Position numbers and translations under genes: made by a program
Part shown: piece after piece, positions 49,201 to 58,837 of the stretch
Position numbering within the stretch: position 1 is the stretch's first letter
Layout of the letters: the number at the start of each line of letters is the position of its first letter
Notes under the pieces: generated by a model
Told to the model about the DNA's origin: nothing
What the model saw: the letters and a program-made list of their open reading frames with translations, nothing else
Databases searched by the model: none
NCBI GenBank assembly: GCA_963759115.1
Contig: CAVWXT010000001.1
Span: forward strand, 496,001-560,000
DNA: 64,000 nucleotides
Origin: CAVWXT01 sp963759115
GTDB taxonomy: Bacteria; Planctomycetota; Planctomycetia; Pirellulales; Thermoguttaceae
Reading direction: 5' to 3'

Positions 49201-52200
49201 GCGGCACACCTTACCAACCCCTGGCGTCGAGCTACACGCTGGCCGACAGCGGTTCGACCGTGGTCACCGCGACCGGCATCGCCGCCGGGCTGAACGTCTA
49301 TCGCAAAGTGACGGTGCCCACCACGGGCGGCGCGGACTTCGCCCGCACGCTCGACGTCTTCACCAATCTCACCGGCTCTTCGATCACCACCACGGTGACG
49401 ATTGTCGGCAATCTCGGCTCGGACACCGGCACGACGGTGTTTGCCACTTCCAACGGCGCGGTGAACGCCGCCACACAGTGGATCGGCACCGACGATGCCG
49501 TGGACAGCGGCGGCACCCCCGCGGTGATCCATTACATTCATGGTTCGATCGGGCTGCAGCCCAGTTCGGTGAGCCTCGTCGGCGACAACCTCACGTGGAG
49601 TTATAGCCTCACGGTGCCTGCCGCCGGCACGGTGCGATTGACTTACTTCACGCTCGTGGCAACAACCCGGAGCCAAGCCACGGCGGCAGCCGCTGCGTTG
49701 GTCACGTCGGCCGGCTTCAGCGACCAGGCGGGGACGTACCTCACGCCCGCGGAGGCGACGTCGATCGCTAATTTCGTTTTCCCGGGCGGAACTCCGCCGT
49801 CGATTACGAGCACCAGTCCCGCATTGACTGGCGGCAGTGTGGCCGCCGGAACGACCTCGCTGGGGATCACGTTCAGCAAGCCGGTAATCGGCGCGGCGAC
49901 GGTCGGCAATTATCAGCTTCAAAGTGCCGGGCCCGACGGCCTCCTGGGCACGGCCGACGACGTGATCAGTCCCTTCACCGTGTCGTATCAGGCGGCGAGG
50001 GCGTCTCTGGTGTTCGCTCCCTTGATGGAGAACGTCTATCGCCTCACAGTTCACAACACGATCACCGATCTGGCGGGCAACGCGTTGCAAGGCAGCGGCA
50101 ACGGTGGCACAGGTGATTGGACGACCGACTTCGTCGTGACTCCCAGCAACGCGACGGTTTATGCTCCGGCTCCCTACGCCACAGGTGGGGCCAACCCACG
50201 AAATGTTATAGTTGCTGATTTCAATAGAGACGGCATCCCCGATGTGGCTGTGGGAAACATGGACTCTGCTTCAATAGCGATCATGACAGGCGACGGCAGC
50301 GGCAGATTCTCGACCGCAAGGACGTATAGCAGCGGCGGCTCATTGGTCACGTCATTCGCCACCGGAGATTTCAACGGCGATGGCAACCTGGATCTTGCCG
50401 TGGTGAACTACAACAACAGCGCAGTGGGAATTCTGTTGGGCGATGGAACCGGTGGCTTCTCCACCGTCAAGACTTACGCTACTGGCGGATCCGGCCCGCA
50501 ATACATGGCCATCGCCGATCTCAATAGCGACGGGTTCCTGGACTTAGCCATTGCCAACAGCGGTAGCGGAACGATCGGAATCCTGTTGGGGAACGGCAAT
50601 GGCACATTTCGCACCGCCACCACGATAAGTTCCGGTGGATCCAAACCGTACCAACTCGCCATCGCGGACTTCAACGGCGATAAGAGTTTGGATCTGGCGG
50701 TGACAGACTCCGCTGGCAATAAGGTCAGCATTCTTCAAAACTCGGGCAGCGGCACCTTTAGTCTAACGGGATCCTATTCCTCGGGTGGCACCGACCCTTG
50801 CGGCCTCGCCGTGGGAGACTTCAATGGCGACGGAAAGCCAGATCTCGTTGTGGTGAACAACGATCCGGGAGTCGTGCGGTTGCTGCTGAACAATGGTGCG
50901 GGCAGTTTTACGCCCAAGCCTACGATATCGCTCGGGTCATCAAGCCTCGGCCAAGCCGCCGCGGTTGGCGATTTCAATGGCGACGGAAAGCTCGACGTCG
51001 CTGTAACCTACGACTTTTCCGTAGCAATATTGTGGGGTGATGGGACAGGCACGCTGTCCACCCCCACAACGTTTTCCTCGCCTGTTGCCACGCCCGTTGG
51101 CGTCGCAGCAGCGGACCTCAACGGTGATGGCAAGCTGGACTTGACCGTCGGATCGGGTAACAGCCAGAACGTCGGAATCTTCTTGGGCAATGGCGTTGGC
51201 GGCTTCGCTCCCCCGGACTCCAGCAATTTCCCCTCGGGGGGCAATTTGCCCTTCGGCTTGGCAACGGCGGACTTCAATAAGGACGGCAAGCTGGATCTGG
51301 CCGTGGCCAATGAGACGAGCAATACGGTTGGGATCTTGCTCGGCAACGGTGATGGCACGTTCGCCGCTGCCACCACCTACAGCACGGGTGGCACCCGGAC
51401 GACGTACGTGGTGGCGGGCGATTTCAACAATGACGGCAATCCCGATCTGGCCGTTACCAACCAGGATCAGGGCAGCATCGGAGTCCTCCTCGGGTGTGGG
51501 AATGGTTATTTCTTGCCCGCCGTGACCTATGGCACGGGTGGCAATTACCCGAGCAACGTGCAGGTGGCGGATCTCAACGGCGACGGCAAGCTCGATCTGA
51601 TCGTGCTGATGAGTTCGGGAGGGGCTGTTCTCTTGGGTGACGGAGCAGGCGGCTTCTCAGCACCCAAGACGTTCAGTACGGGCGGTGTTTACCCATCGGT
51701 CGTGGCAATCGGTGATCTCAACGGCGATGGCAAGTTGGATCTGTTTGCGGGCTACAGCGGCACCGGCGATAGCACTCTAATCATCCTCGTCGGCGACGGC
51801 GCCGGAGGCTTCTCCTCACCTATTACGATGGATTCCGGTGGAACGGGCCTCGAAGCAATTGCGGCTGGGGATTTCAATAAGGACGGTGCACTCGACTTGG
51901 CCCTATCATTTTTTAATAGTAGGGTCGGGATTCTCTTTGGCAACGGCCACGGAGGCTTCTCGAAGTCTTCACCCACCTTCTATTCTTCGGTTCCCAACGG
52001 AAATTCAATTGTCACCGCTGATCTCAACGGGGACGGCAACCTGGATCTCGCGGTTGCTAGTATTAACAACAGTGTGGGCATTCTGCTCGGCACCGGAACC
52101 GGAACTTTTTCTTCTGTCGTCACCTACAATGTCTACGGACAAGAGCCATATTATATCGTGGCTGGAGACTTCAACAATGACGGAAAGCTCGATCTGGCCG

Positions 52201-55067
52201 AAGCCAACTGGCAAGGCAACTCCGTTGGCGTCCTGATCAATATCAGTGGTCCGGCGCCCGTCGCGCTCAATTCGCCGCACAGCTTGCTGTTTGATGTCGC
52301 GGTGGGACAGTTCGGTGCAGGGGAACTTGTCCAGGGATACAACAATGCCTTCGATGGTGACGGCCGACTCATGGTCGGCGGTACGTTGTTCCAACCAAGC
52401 TCGGCCGGCTACACGAGCGCCGACAGCGGTCAGAGCGTGGTCACCGCCTCCGGCACGGTCGCCGGCTTGACCGTCAGCCGCAAAGTCACCGTGCCCAACA
52501 CCGGCAGCCAAGACTTCGCCCGTACGGTCGATACCTTTACCAATTCCACCGGCTCGACGATTACGACAACCGTCACCATCATCGGCAATCTCGGCTCCGA
52601 CGCGGCCACCCGTGTGTTTGCCACCTCCGATGGCACGGGCGTTGCCAGTCCCAACGACCAGTGGATCGGCACCGACGACGCCGACGGCACGGGCACGCCG
52701 GCCATTATCCACTACATCAGTCGCCAAGGCGATTTGCAGCCCACGGCGGTCAATGTCACGAACGACAACATCACATGGACCTACAACATTACGGTGCCCG
52801 CCGGACAAACGGTGCGGTTGGCCTATTTCACGATTGTCGCCACGACTCGGGCAGCAGCCATCGCAGCCGCCAACTCGTTGATCGTCCCAGGCGGCTACGG
52901 CGGTCAGTCGGCTGCCTTCCTCAGTCAGGCGGAGTTGCAATCCCTGGCGAACTTCGCCGTCAGTGCCACGCCGTCCGGGCCAACTCTCGTTTCAACCAGC
53001 GACACCGGGAAATACAACAATGACAACGTCACTAGCCGCGACAACAGCGACCCGTCCAAGACGCTACAGTTCGTGGTCGGCAGCGCAGGTGCCCCTACGA
53101 TTGCCGGCGCAACGGTCACGATCTACGCCGATGGCACGGCAATCGGCAGCGCCGTCGCCTCCGGCCAAACCACTACGGTAACGACGAATGGAACCGTCGA
53201 TGTTCTCGACGGCAACCACGTCATTACGGCACGGCAAACGGAACCGAACAAGGCCGAGTCGGCTGATTCGTCCTCGCTAAATATCCAGGTCGATACCACG
53301 GCCCCCACGTTGACCTGGGGCGTCGCCACGCCCGCACCCAACGGAAGCGGATGGAACAACACGAACGTCTCGGTGCCCTATGCGGCCGCCGACGCGTTGT
53401 CGGGAGTCGATACCAGCCTACCGGCCAGTCCGTTGGTGCTTAGCACGGAGGGCAGCAACGTTTCGGGCACGGTAACGGTGACCGACGTAGCCGGCAATAG
53501 CGCTACCTTCACGTCGGCCGCCTTCAAGATCGACAAGACGCCCCCTGCCGTGACAGTGGCTGCCATCACCACGGCCAGCCACTCACCGGCCCTGAACGGC
53601 ACCGTCGACGATCCCCTGGCCGCGATTCGGGTCACCGTCGCCGGAAATACCTATACGGCCACCAACAATGACAATGGCACCTGGACACTGCCCGCCGGCA
53701 CGATTACCCCCAGCTTGCTGCCCGGCGTGTACGACGTGTCCGTGACGGCCACCGACCTGGCCGGTAACGTGGGAACCGATTCGACGGCGGGCGAACTGCG
53801 GATTCTATCGACCGTCACCGGCCGGCACATCTTCTACAACAACTCGAAGTGGGACGCGGACCCGGCTAACCCCAATGGCGATCCGGCCGCCAACGCCTAT
53901 GACAACAACGCCATCGCCCCGGAGAACTCCAGCGATCCGCACCTGAGCAAGACGGCCCTCCTGCCCGGCCAAACCGCCACCTTCAACAATTACACGAGCT
54001 TCAGCCTGGGCATCAACGGCATCATGGTGGACTTCGACCATCTGCCGGGCACCGTCACGGCGGCCGATTTCGAGTTCAAGATGGGCAACACCACGACGCC
54101 CGACACTTGGCTCCCTGCCCCGGCCCCGCTAAGCGTCACCATCCGGCAGGTCAACGGCGTGGACCGGGTGACGATCATCTGGGCCGACGGGGCCATCCAG
54201 AAGACCTGGCTCCAAGTGACGGTGAAGGCCACGACCAATACGGGCCTGGCCCAGAACGACGTCTTTTACTACGGGAATGCCGTGGGCGAGTCGGGCAACT
54301 CCGCCACCGATACCCTAGTCAACAGTGCCGATGATGTCGGGGCCCGGCTGAATCCGCGCACGCCGTTCAACCCGGCCGCCATCGACAATCCCTACGACTA
54401 CAACCGCGACCGCCTGGTGAACTCGGCCGACCAGGTGATTCCGCGATACAACGCCACGACGCCGTGGACGATGCTGAAGTTCATTACTGCGCCGGCGGTG
54501 GTGACCACGGACGACGCGGCGGCCACCGACAAGGCCACGGCTGTGTCGATCGCCGTGTTGAGTAACGACCGCAACGTCGGCGGGGCGTTGAGCGTGTCTC
54601 GCGTAGATGCCACCAGCAGCCTGGGAGCGTCGCTCGCGATCAATGCCGATCAGACGATCCGTTACGATCCGACGGTTTCGGCGACCTTGCAGGCGTTGAT
54701 GGCCGGCCAATCGCTCTGGGACACGTTCACCTACACGATCCAGGATGGTAAGGGGCTTGCCGACACGGCGACGGTGAAGGTCTTGGTGAGCGGCTTGAAC
54801 GAAACGCCCCAGGCGCCGAAGCTGGTGCTCAACGCGGTTGGCCGCCAGAGCACGACCTTGGACTCCTCTCCGGCCGTGGTCATCCGCCGGGCAGCCGTGG
54901 CTGCCGCCCATGACGCGGCCCTCAACTCCGGCAATCTGGCTGCCGCGTTGGGCTACCTGCGGTGGCTTGATGAGCTCGATCTGCTGGGCAACGGCAGCCA
55001 GAAATCGGAGAAAGACAACTCGATCTTTGAGGCCGTCGATGCGGTACTGAGCGGCTCGGCACTCTGA
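46230..55067 (+). CDS. Giant secreted sedolisin (S53)/FG-GAP repeat protein
   Basis: 2,945 aa. The N-terminus has the planctomycete LRLEPLEDRSLLSVLP motif. The peptidase domain (about 110-470) has GTEIALDVEWVHAIAPGA (Glu-x3-Asp) and GGTSLSAPCWAGLIAIADQL (catalytic Ser), matching sedolisin. Next come repeated Ig-like (Big_5-like) domains, three copies of a roughly 220-aa module starting SPHGLPFDVA (48,010; 49,090; 52,270), about 13 FG-GAP/VCBS repeats (about 1310-2010, motif DFNGDGKLDL), Ig-like domains, a dockerin-like pair of loops (NSADDVGARLN; DYNRDRLVNSADQVIPRYN, about 2695-2745), and a final Ig-like domain. A cell-surface or secreted protease-adhesin; no frameshift over 8.8 kb. Confidence 0.85.
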   Translation: MLGFGTRRSIRRKHSHSLSGRRWPQAIGAAYQTRLRLEPLEDRSLLSVLPTSTTDVNPLDDSLGQAHPTYVVFNPNASFASAASVLSPAGPILSPTGSESSPAGSILPPAGAFAPNQIKQAYGIDQIKVGGILQDGTGMTIAIIDAYDNPKFVSRSGNSDVNQDPNFLASDLHAFDLKYNLPEPANFFTKVNQSGGTTYPTGDTGWGTEIALDVEWVHAIAPGAKIILVEANSAYTVDLFDNAGAWVRDHSGASVVTMSFGADEYGDETAEDGVFHSPADHGITWLASTGDWGAPGSYPAYSPNVVAVGGTTLNAPSGVYGSETGWSGSGGGQSGYENEPSYQNGVQHSGWRQAPDVAFDADPASGVAVYDSYSQGSSAPWLQVGGTSLSAPCWAGLIAIADQLRASQGQNSLDGRSQTLANLYGLAWADYHDVTSGNNGSWATAGYDLVTGQGSPVANKLVPDLAMFVSPPAVSSTTPLLDGGILAAGSTTFSINFSEAVTGADQAANYELRSPGADGLLGTADDTILSLSSSYAGTTATLTFPALAENIYRLTVRDTITDALGIKLDGDGDSRPGGNWAMDFVVVPTTPAPVTLDSPHGLPFDVAAGSFGAGALVQGSGNAFDGDGRLVVGGTAYRPDSPGYTLADSGHSVVTGSGTVAGLTVSRQVTVPTDGSEDFARTIDTFTNSGATPITTTVQILCNLGSDANTTVFATSDGDTTVSPSDQWIGTDDAFDNSGTPAVIHYIRGPSGLQPGAVSRVGDNLTWTYSITVPAGQTVQLAYFTIVNSSRADAMAAAAALVTPGWFGGQADAFLTPSQSAALANFGFSPPTVVSTSPSPGGGSLAAGCTSLAINFSRPVVGADQAANYKLQSSGADGLLGTSDDVVLPLSAGYSGATATLTFASLPEQVYRLTVRATITDAAGNPLQGSRGTTSDWVSDFVAVPTGSLAPATLTSPHGLPFDVAVGAFGAGELIQGSNNAFDGDGRLLIGGTPYQPLASSYTLADSGSTVVTATGIAAGLNVYRKVTVPTTGGADFARTLDVFTNLTGSSITTTVTIVGNLGSDTGTTVFATSNGAVNAATQWIGTDDAVDSGGTPAVIHYIHGSIGLQPSSVSLVGDNLTWSYSLTVPAAGTVRLTYFTLVATTRSQATAAAAALVTSAGFSDQAGTYLTPAEATSIANFVFPGGTPPSITSTSPALTGGSVAAGTTSLGITFSKPVIGAATVGNYQLQSAGPDGLLGTADDVISPFTVSYQAARASLVFAPLMENVYRLTVHNTITDLAGNALQGSGNGGTGDWTTDFVVTPSNATVYAPAPYATGGANPRNVIVADFNRDGIPDVAVGNMDSASIAIMTGDGSGRFSTARTYSSGGSLVTSFATGDFNGDGNLDLAVVNYNNSAVGILLGDGTGGFSTVKTYATGGSGPQYMAIADLNSDGFLDLAIANSGSGTIGILLGNGNGTFRTATTISSGGSKPYQLAIADFNGDKSLDLAVTDSAGNKVSILQNSGSGTFSLTGSYSSGGTDPCGLAVGDFNGDGKPDLVVVNNDPGVVRLLLNNGAGSFTPKPTISLGSSSLGQAAAVGDFNGDGKLDVAVTYDFSVAILWGDGTGTLSTPTTFSSPVATPVGVAAADLNGDGKLDLTVGSGNSQNVGIFLGNGVGGFAPPDSSNFPSGGNLPFGLATADFNKDGKLDLAVANETSNTVGILLGNGDGTFAAATTYSTGGTRTTYVVAGDFNNDGNPDLAVTNQDQGSIGVLLGCGNGYFLPAVTYGTGGNYPSNVQVADLNGDGKLDLIVLMSSGGAVLLGDGAGGFSAPKTFSTGGVYPSVVAIGDLNGDGKLDLFAGYSGTGDSTLIILVGDGAGGFSSPITMDSGGTGLEAIAAGDFNKDGALDLALSFFNSRVGILFGNGHGGFSKSSPTFYSSVPNGNSIVTADLNGDGNLDLAVASINNSVGILLGTGTGTFSSVVTYNVYGQEPYYIVAGDFNNDGKLDLAEANWQGNSVGVLINISGPAPVALNSPHSLLFDVAVGQFGAGELVQGYNNAFDGDGRLMVGGTLFQPSSAGYTSADSGQSVVTASGTVAGLTVSRKVTVPNTGSQDFARTVDTFTNSTGSTITTTVTIIGNLGSDAATRVFATSDGTGVASPNDQWIGTDDADGTGTPAIIHYISRQGDLQPTAVNVTNDNITWTYNITVPAGQTVRLAYFTIVATTRAAAIAAANSLIVPGGYGGQSAAFLSQAELQSLANFAVSATPSGPTLVSTSDTGKYNNDNVTSRDNSDPSKTLQFVVGSAGAPTIAGATVTIYADGTAIGSAVASGQTTTVTTNGTVDVLDGNHVITARQTEPNKAESADSSSLNIQVDTTAPTLTWGVATPAPNGSGWNNTNVSVPYAAADALSGVDTSLPASPLVLSTEGSNVSGTVTVTDVAGNSATFTSAAFKIDKTPPAVTVAAITTASHSPALNGTVDDPLAAIRVTVAGNTYTATNNDNGTWTLPAGTITPSLLPGVYDVSVTATDLAGNVGTDSTAGELRILSTVTGRHIFYNNSKWDADPANPNGDPAANAYDNNAIAPENSSDPHLSKTALLPGQTATFNNYTSFSLGINGIMVDFDHLPGTVTAADFEFKMGNTTTPDTWLPAPAPLSVTIRQVNGVDRVTIIWADGAIQKTWLQVTVKATTNTGLAQNDVFYYGNAVGESGNSATDTLVNSADDVGARLNPRTPFNPAAIDNPYDYNRDRLVNSADQVIPRYNATTPWTMLKFITAPAVVTTDDAAATDKATAVSIAVLSNDRNVGGALSVSRVDATSSLGASLAINADQTIRYDPTVSATLQALMAGQSLWDTFTYTIQDGKGLADTATVKVLVSGLNETPQAPKLVLNAVGRQSTTLDSSPAVVIRRAAVAAAHDAALNSGNLAAALGYLRWLDELDLLGNGSQKSEKDNSIFEAVDAVLSGSAL

Positions 55068-55331
55068 TTGCCAGTTGTCATGCGTTGGACACATTGGTTA
55101 GACACGGAACGCAAATGATTTCGACAACGCGCGAGCGGTCAACTCTGGGGCTGAGCGACGTTGCCGCATTGGCCGCATCCTATTGACTGCCATTAAGTCC
55201 GAGATCCGCCACGTAGTCGGCTAACTTCACGTGCGCGGCTATCTCGTTAAGGCAGGCCACCACTCGCGGCCCAACTGGTTCTTGGGGCCACGGGGTATTT
55301 ATCACCAGCGGCGAGCGCCACGACAGACAGG

Positions 55332-55919
55332 TCAACCAAGAGCCTTGTAGATCGTTGGTCTGGACAAGCCGACTACGCGGGCGATCTCCGATATGCCCTT
55401 GCCCTGTCGGCTGAGTTGTTTGATTGCCTGTTCCTTCTCTTCGGACAAGCGAACACGGCGGCCGGGTTTGCCGCCACCCCAGACCTTGCCGGCGGCGCGG
55501 GCGGCAGCCTGCCCGGCGAGAATACGTTCGGCCCGTACCTCAGTCTCATACTGGGCAACACTGGCGAGAACGTGGGCCATCAGGCGGCCGGCGGCCGTGG
55601 ACAGGTCCAAGCCATCCCGGATACTGACCAGATTGACTTTCTTCTCCTGAAGATGGGAGAAGAGCGCGGTGAGACCCTTGGCCGTGCGCCCGAGCCGGTC
55701 AAGACGCCACACGACGATGGTGGCGACTTCCCCGCTGACCAAGGCAGCCTGTAGGCGATTCCAGCCGGGGCGGTCCATTGTGCGGCCGGTGAATCGGTCA
55801 CGATACCACGTAACGGGCTGGTCTTGTGCCGCAGTCCACCGTTCAAGGTCGGGCAGTTGTGACCGAACATCCTGCCCGTTGCGTTTGCTGACTCGGCAGT
55901 AAATGGCGACGTGTTTCAA
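55332..55919 (-). CDS. Serine recombinase (resolvase/invertase family)
   Basis: 195 aa. Catalytic domain: VAIYCRVSKRNGQDVRSQLP (Ser), VVWRLDRLGRTAKGLTALFS, SIRDGLDLSTAAGRLMAHVL, YETEVRAERILAGQAAARAA. The C-terminal HTH is KGISEIARVVGLSRPTIYKA. It fits small resolvases/DNA invertases of plasmids and transposons. It starts a block of small minus-strand genes of mobile-element type. Confidence 0.9.
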   Translation of the reverse strand: MKHVAIYCRVSKRNGQDVRSQLPDLERWTAAQDQPVTWYRDRFTGRTMDRPGWNRLQAALVSGEVATIVVWRLDRLGRTAKGLTALFSHLQEKKVNLVSIRDGLDLSTAAGRLMAHVLASVAQYETEVRAERILAGQAAARAAGKVWGGGKPGRRVRLSEEKEQAIKQLSRQGKGISEIARVVGLSRPTIYKALG

Positions 55920-55931
55920 GGGTGCTACCTC

Positions 55932-56310
55932 CTACCTGAAGTACGCCCACGGATTGGCAAATGTCACGGTGGGTCTATAGCCTAGAGTTGCCAGCGGATT
56001 TGTACGTAAGTCGTTTCGGATCGGTCGGGTTTCCGGCGGATATTGGTGCTTTACAGTTTCGGGCCGTGGGATCGACCTACGGGTGCCCCGTTGCCGTGGC
56101 CGTGGGATCGGTTGGCGGCCCGCGGCATCTTCACCCGTCCCGCGCAGCGCCACCATGCGCTCAGTCCGCCCGCGGCGGTTCCTCCGGTTCTCCTCCGGTT
56201 TCCAGTTTGGTCCCCTGCCGAACTCATAGTCTCCGATGATGGGATTCCAGGTCGCCTTGATCTTGCCGCTCTTGATGGCCCTGGCAAGGGCTTCGCGCAC
56301 CGCCGGCCGG
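55932..56310 (-). CDS. Possible small mobile-element protein
   Basis: An open frame whose useful part is VREALARAIKSGKIKATWNP and IIGDYEFG, similar in pattern to the 53-aa protein next to it (IARKIAAGEIVATADPKTGQ). A GTG near 56308 could start it. The rest (Arg-rich) may be non-coding. Low confidence. Confidence 0.3.
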
Positions 56311-56428
56311 ACCCTAAGGCAAAACAGCACAGGCAACAGGCCGCAACCCGCTACGCCTATATGCGCCGCGCGCCAGCAGGCCAACGGCCGGAGCATGGGG
56401 GCCGAAGGCTGTTCGGCGCACCACACGC

Positions 56429-56590
56429 CTAGCCGACGCGCGGCGGGGTGTCTTGACCGGGTTTAGCCTTGGCTATCGTAATCTGCCCCGTCTTGGGGTC
56501 CGCCGTGGCGACAATCTCCCCGGCCGCGATCTTCCGGGCAATCGCCTCCCACAATGGCCGCAGGTCGACAGGTTTGGGCTTCTCTGCCAT
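56429..56590 (-). CDS. Small hypothetical protein (53 aa)
   Basis: ATG at 56590, with AAGGAGG placed 7 nt upstream. The translation begins MAEKPKPVDLRPLWEAIARK, continues IAAGEIVATADPKTGQITIA and ends in a Pro-rich tail. The strong ribosome site and codon pattern support a real gene. No known family; neighbours are the recombinase and a Cys-rich protein. Confidence 0.65.
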   Translation of the reverse strand: MAEKPKPVDLRPLWEAIARKIAAGEIVATADPKTGQITIAKAKPGQDTPPRVG

Positions 56591-56608
56591 TCGGCCTCCT
56601 TTCCCTTC

Positions 56609-57007
56609 TCAGACTGCTTGCAGGACGCGCTTCCGCTTGGCAATGTGTCGCTGCCGATCACACTCTCGGCAGTTCCGGCCCGTGCCATCCGGCCGCGGTG
56701 CCCCGTAGATGCTCAGGTCATGCCCATTCTTGCAGAAGCATTGCCCGCTATGCTGGCAGCGTCGCGGTCCCCGGACAGGCAGGTCTCGCCAAGCGTAGAC
56801 CAGGGGCAGTTGCCAAGCCCTGACAATCCGGCTGCCCGAATAGGCGAACAGCCGCCGCTGCTTCCGCTGCCATGCGAAGTCCTCGGCTTCCCGCAAGCGG
56901 ACTTCTCGCTCATAAGCCAGAGCGACCAGGTTGACCGCATCAGGTTCCTCAGTGAGCAGCCGATCCAAAAACGCTTCCGCAGCCGCCAATTCTTCGGCCT
57001 TTGTCAT
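56609..57007 (-). CDS. Cys-rich (zinc-binding) mobile-element protein
   Basis: 132 aa from the ATG at 57007. The N-terminus is helical (EELAAAEAFLDRLLTEEPDA). The C-terminus has two Cys/His clusters (CQHSGQCFCKNGHDLSIYGA, then GRNCRECDRQRHIAKRKR), as in small phage HNH or zinc-finger proteins; a complete HNH active site is not evident. It ends 18 bp before the 53-aa gene start, so they are likely cotranscribed. Confidence 0.65.
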   Translation of the reverse strand: MTKAEELAAAEAFLDRLLTEEPDAVNLVALAYEREVRLREAEDFAWQRKQRRLFAYSGSRIVRAWQLPLVYAWRDLPVRGPRRCQHSGQCFCKNGHDLSIYGAPRPDGTGRNCRECDRQRHIAKRKRVLQAV

Positions 57008-57081
57008 GGTAATACTCCGTAGTAAGGGTGAAGCGCACTCCCACCGGGATGGCCGGTGGGATACGCGCCGCACCCTCACTC

Positions 57082-57420
57082 CTACTTGCGGCGGAGCTGC
57101 GCAGCATTGGCCTTGAGGAAGTCAGCCAACGAGGGCGCGAATGCCAAGAGTCGCTCCCATTGCTCGACGTAGAGCGTCACGGGGAAGCGGGCATTGAGCC
57201 CATAGACACTGACCCCGCCCTTCTCGCTCACCTTGCAGTGCAACGGAGTGCCGTTGCTCTTCGGGGCGGTCTTGAGTTGGGCGAGGGCCTGCTCCTGGGT
57301 AAGCGTGCCATTGGCAAGCTGCGCCAGAATGTGGGCGTTCCACTCCCGGTCACTTACCACGGGCGATACGCCGGCGCTCTTGAGAGAACCATTCGATGCG
57401 GGTAGAGTAGCGGTAGACAT
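57082..57420 (-). CDS. Hypothetical protein of the mobile module
   Basis: 112 aa from the ATG at 57420 (GGGAGTG upstream). Segments: SDREWNAHILAQLANGTLTQ, EQALAQLK, then CKVSEKGGVSVYGLNARFPV and YVEQWERLLAFAPSLADFLK. It looks like the small beta-rich proteins of planctomycete mobile elements. Likely first gene of a minus-strand run leading towards the recombinase. Confidence 0.65.
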   Translation of the reverse strand: MSTATLPASNGSLKSAGVSPVVSDREWNAHILAQLANGTLTQEQALAQLKTAPKSNGTPLHCKVSEKGGVSVYGLNARFPVTLYVEQWERLLAFAPSLADFLKANAAQLRRK

Positions 57421-58837
57421 CGTTTCACTCCCTATAAGTGAGATGGTGTTGAGGGCGATTCGGCCGTTTTGCCGACGGCCGGTCGCCCGTTTTTTGGACC
57501 CGCTTGGATTCTGAAAGTCGGTCAAGTCCCCCCGAAAGTTGTGGTGCCGAAATCGTCGATCAAACCCGCGCCCGCACGCGCGGTCAATGCAAGCAATTTT
57601 TTCGGGGCGGAGTGGACACTTGGACACTTTCGCAAGTCGTTGCCGAAAAACGATTTAGCGACGTTTGGAAACCGATGGATGGAGGCATAACGGGGGCGTG
57701 CGCGCCCGTGCCTGCACGCGGCTCCTGGGGCATGGGCAAAACGCCGAAAATGCAACCGGCCGCAACCGGGCCGTCGGCCGAAAACGGCCGCGCCGACGCC
57801 GCTAGCGGGCCGCCGGTTGCGTCGCAACGGCCGGTTTGACCCGCAACGGCCCGATCGGCGCGGATGCGAAAAACGCGACGCTAGGGGCGTTAAACGCGAA
57901 ACGACCCCACTCTACATGGACATGCGAACATGCGCACAGAGGTACACAATTCGCAGTGTCAGCGCCTCACTCCGCAGCGCTTCGCCATGTCTTCGCAAGG
58001 CGCGTTTCGACGGCTGAAAAGCACGAACGTTCGTTGCGACTTTTTGCTGCTCTTCGCGGTCTAGCACCGCGATTGTCGGACGTTGCGCGATCGGTCATCG
58101 ACAGCCCCAGGGGCCCCCTTGCTATCGGAAAGTGAACCGGACCTCCGCGCCTTCAGCGGCAACGCACCATGCGTCTATACCCCTCCGCACAGAGTGTGTT
58201 TTCAAGAGTTAAGATGGGCAATCTTGCCGTTTATGAAACTCTGAGGGCAGACCGTCAGCCAAGCAAGTGCTGCACGACGAGCGTTGGTAGAAACTGGCCA
58301 AAGGTGCGGGGCCCGGCTGGCGTGGTCATCGACGATGCACGGTGGTGCCTTCAAAGAACGCCAGCCAGAGTCGCTCGACCGGGCGGAGCGGGGACAAATC
58401 CGCGTGGTTCTCGTTGAGCCACCGGCCGCGGAGCGGTGAATGCGGGGGCACTACTTGGCATCTCATCAAACGGTCGATTTCTGGCGCGTCTCACGCGCGA
58501 CGGGTTTCTGAGACGGTGAGTCTGCTGGCTGGCATCGGTGTGCGCCACCGACGCGTCAGGGCGCATTCGGAGGGTCGAACAGACGCAGGCGAGGCCCAGC
58601 TTGATTCCTGGCAACCGTTCACGGCCTTCCCGGGGACTGGTCCATTTTTCGGCGGAGAATCACTTTTCTCGAACAAACCGCAAGCCGAAAACAAGGACTC
58701 GGGGGGTTGCGTTTTCGTGGTGCGAGGGGTATGAACGATGTTGCTGGAGTTTTAACGCCTCTCACTGCGCCTCGATGGGGTCCAAACTTGTCCTCGTTGC
58801 GACGAGGTTCATCGCTCAGCCGAAAGGAACCGTTGCC
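57421..58837. other. Gene-poor stretch
   Basis: About 1.4 kb without a convincing gene. The first 450 bp are very rich in GCG/CGC words and short palindromes (for example GTTGCGTCGCAAC), which could be a replication or transfer origin of the neighbouring mobile module, but nothing specific is recognised. Near 58626 is a single GGGGACTGGTCCATTTTTC repeat end. Confidence 0.45.

Noticed and set aside
50160..52260. CRISPR-like or satellite repeat
   Set aside because: The periodic sequence is explained by FG-GAP protein repeats (DFNGDGKLDL); spacing and sequence vary as in coding repeats.
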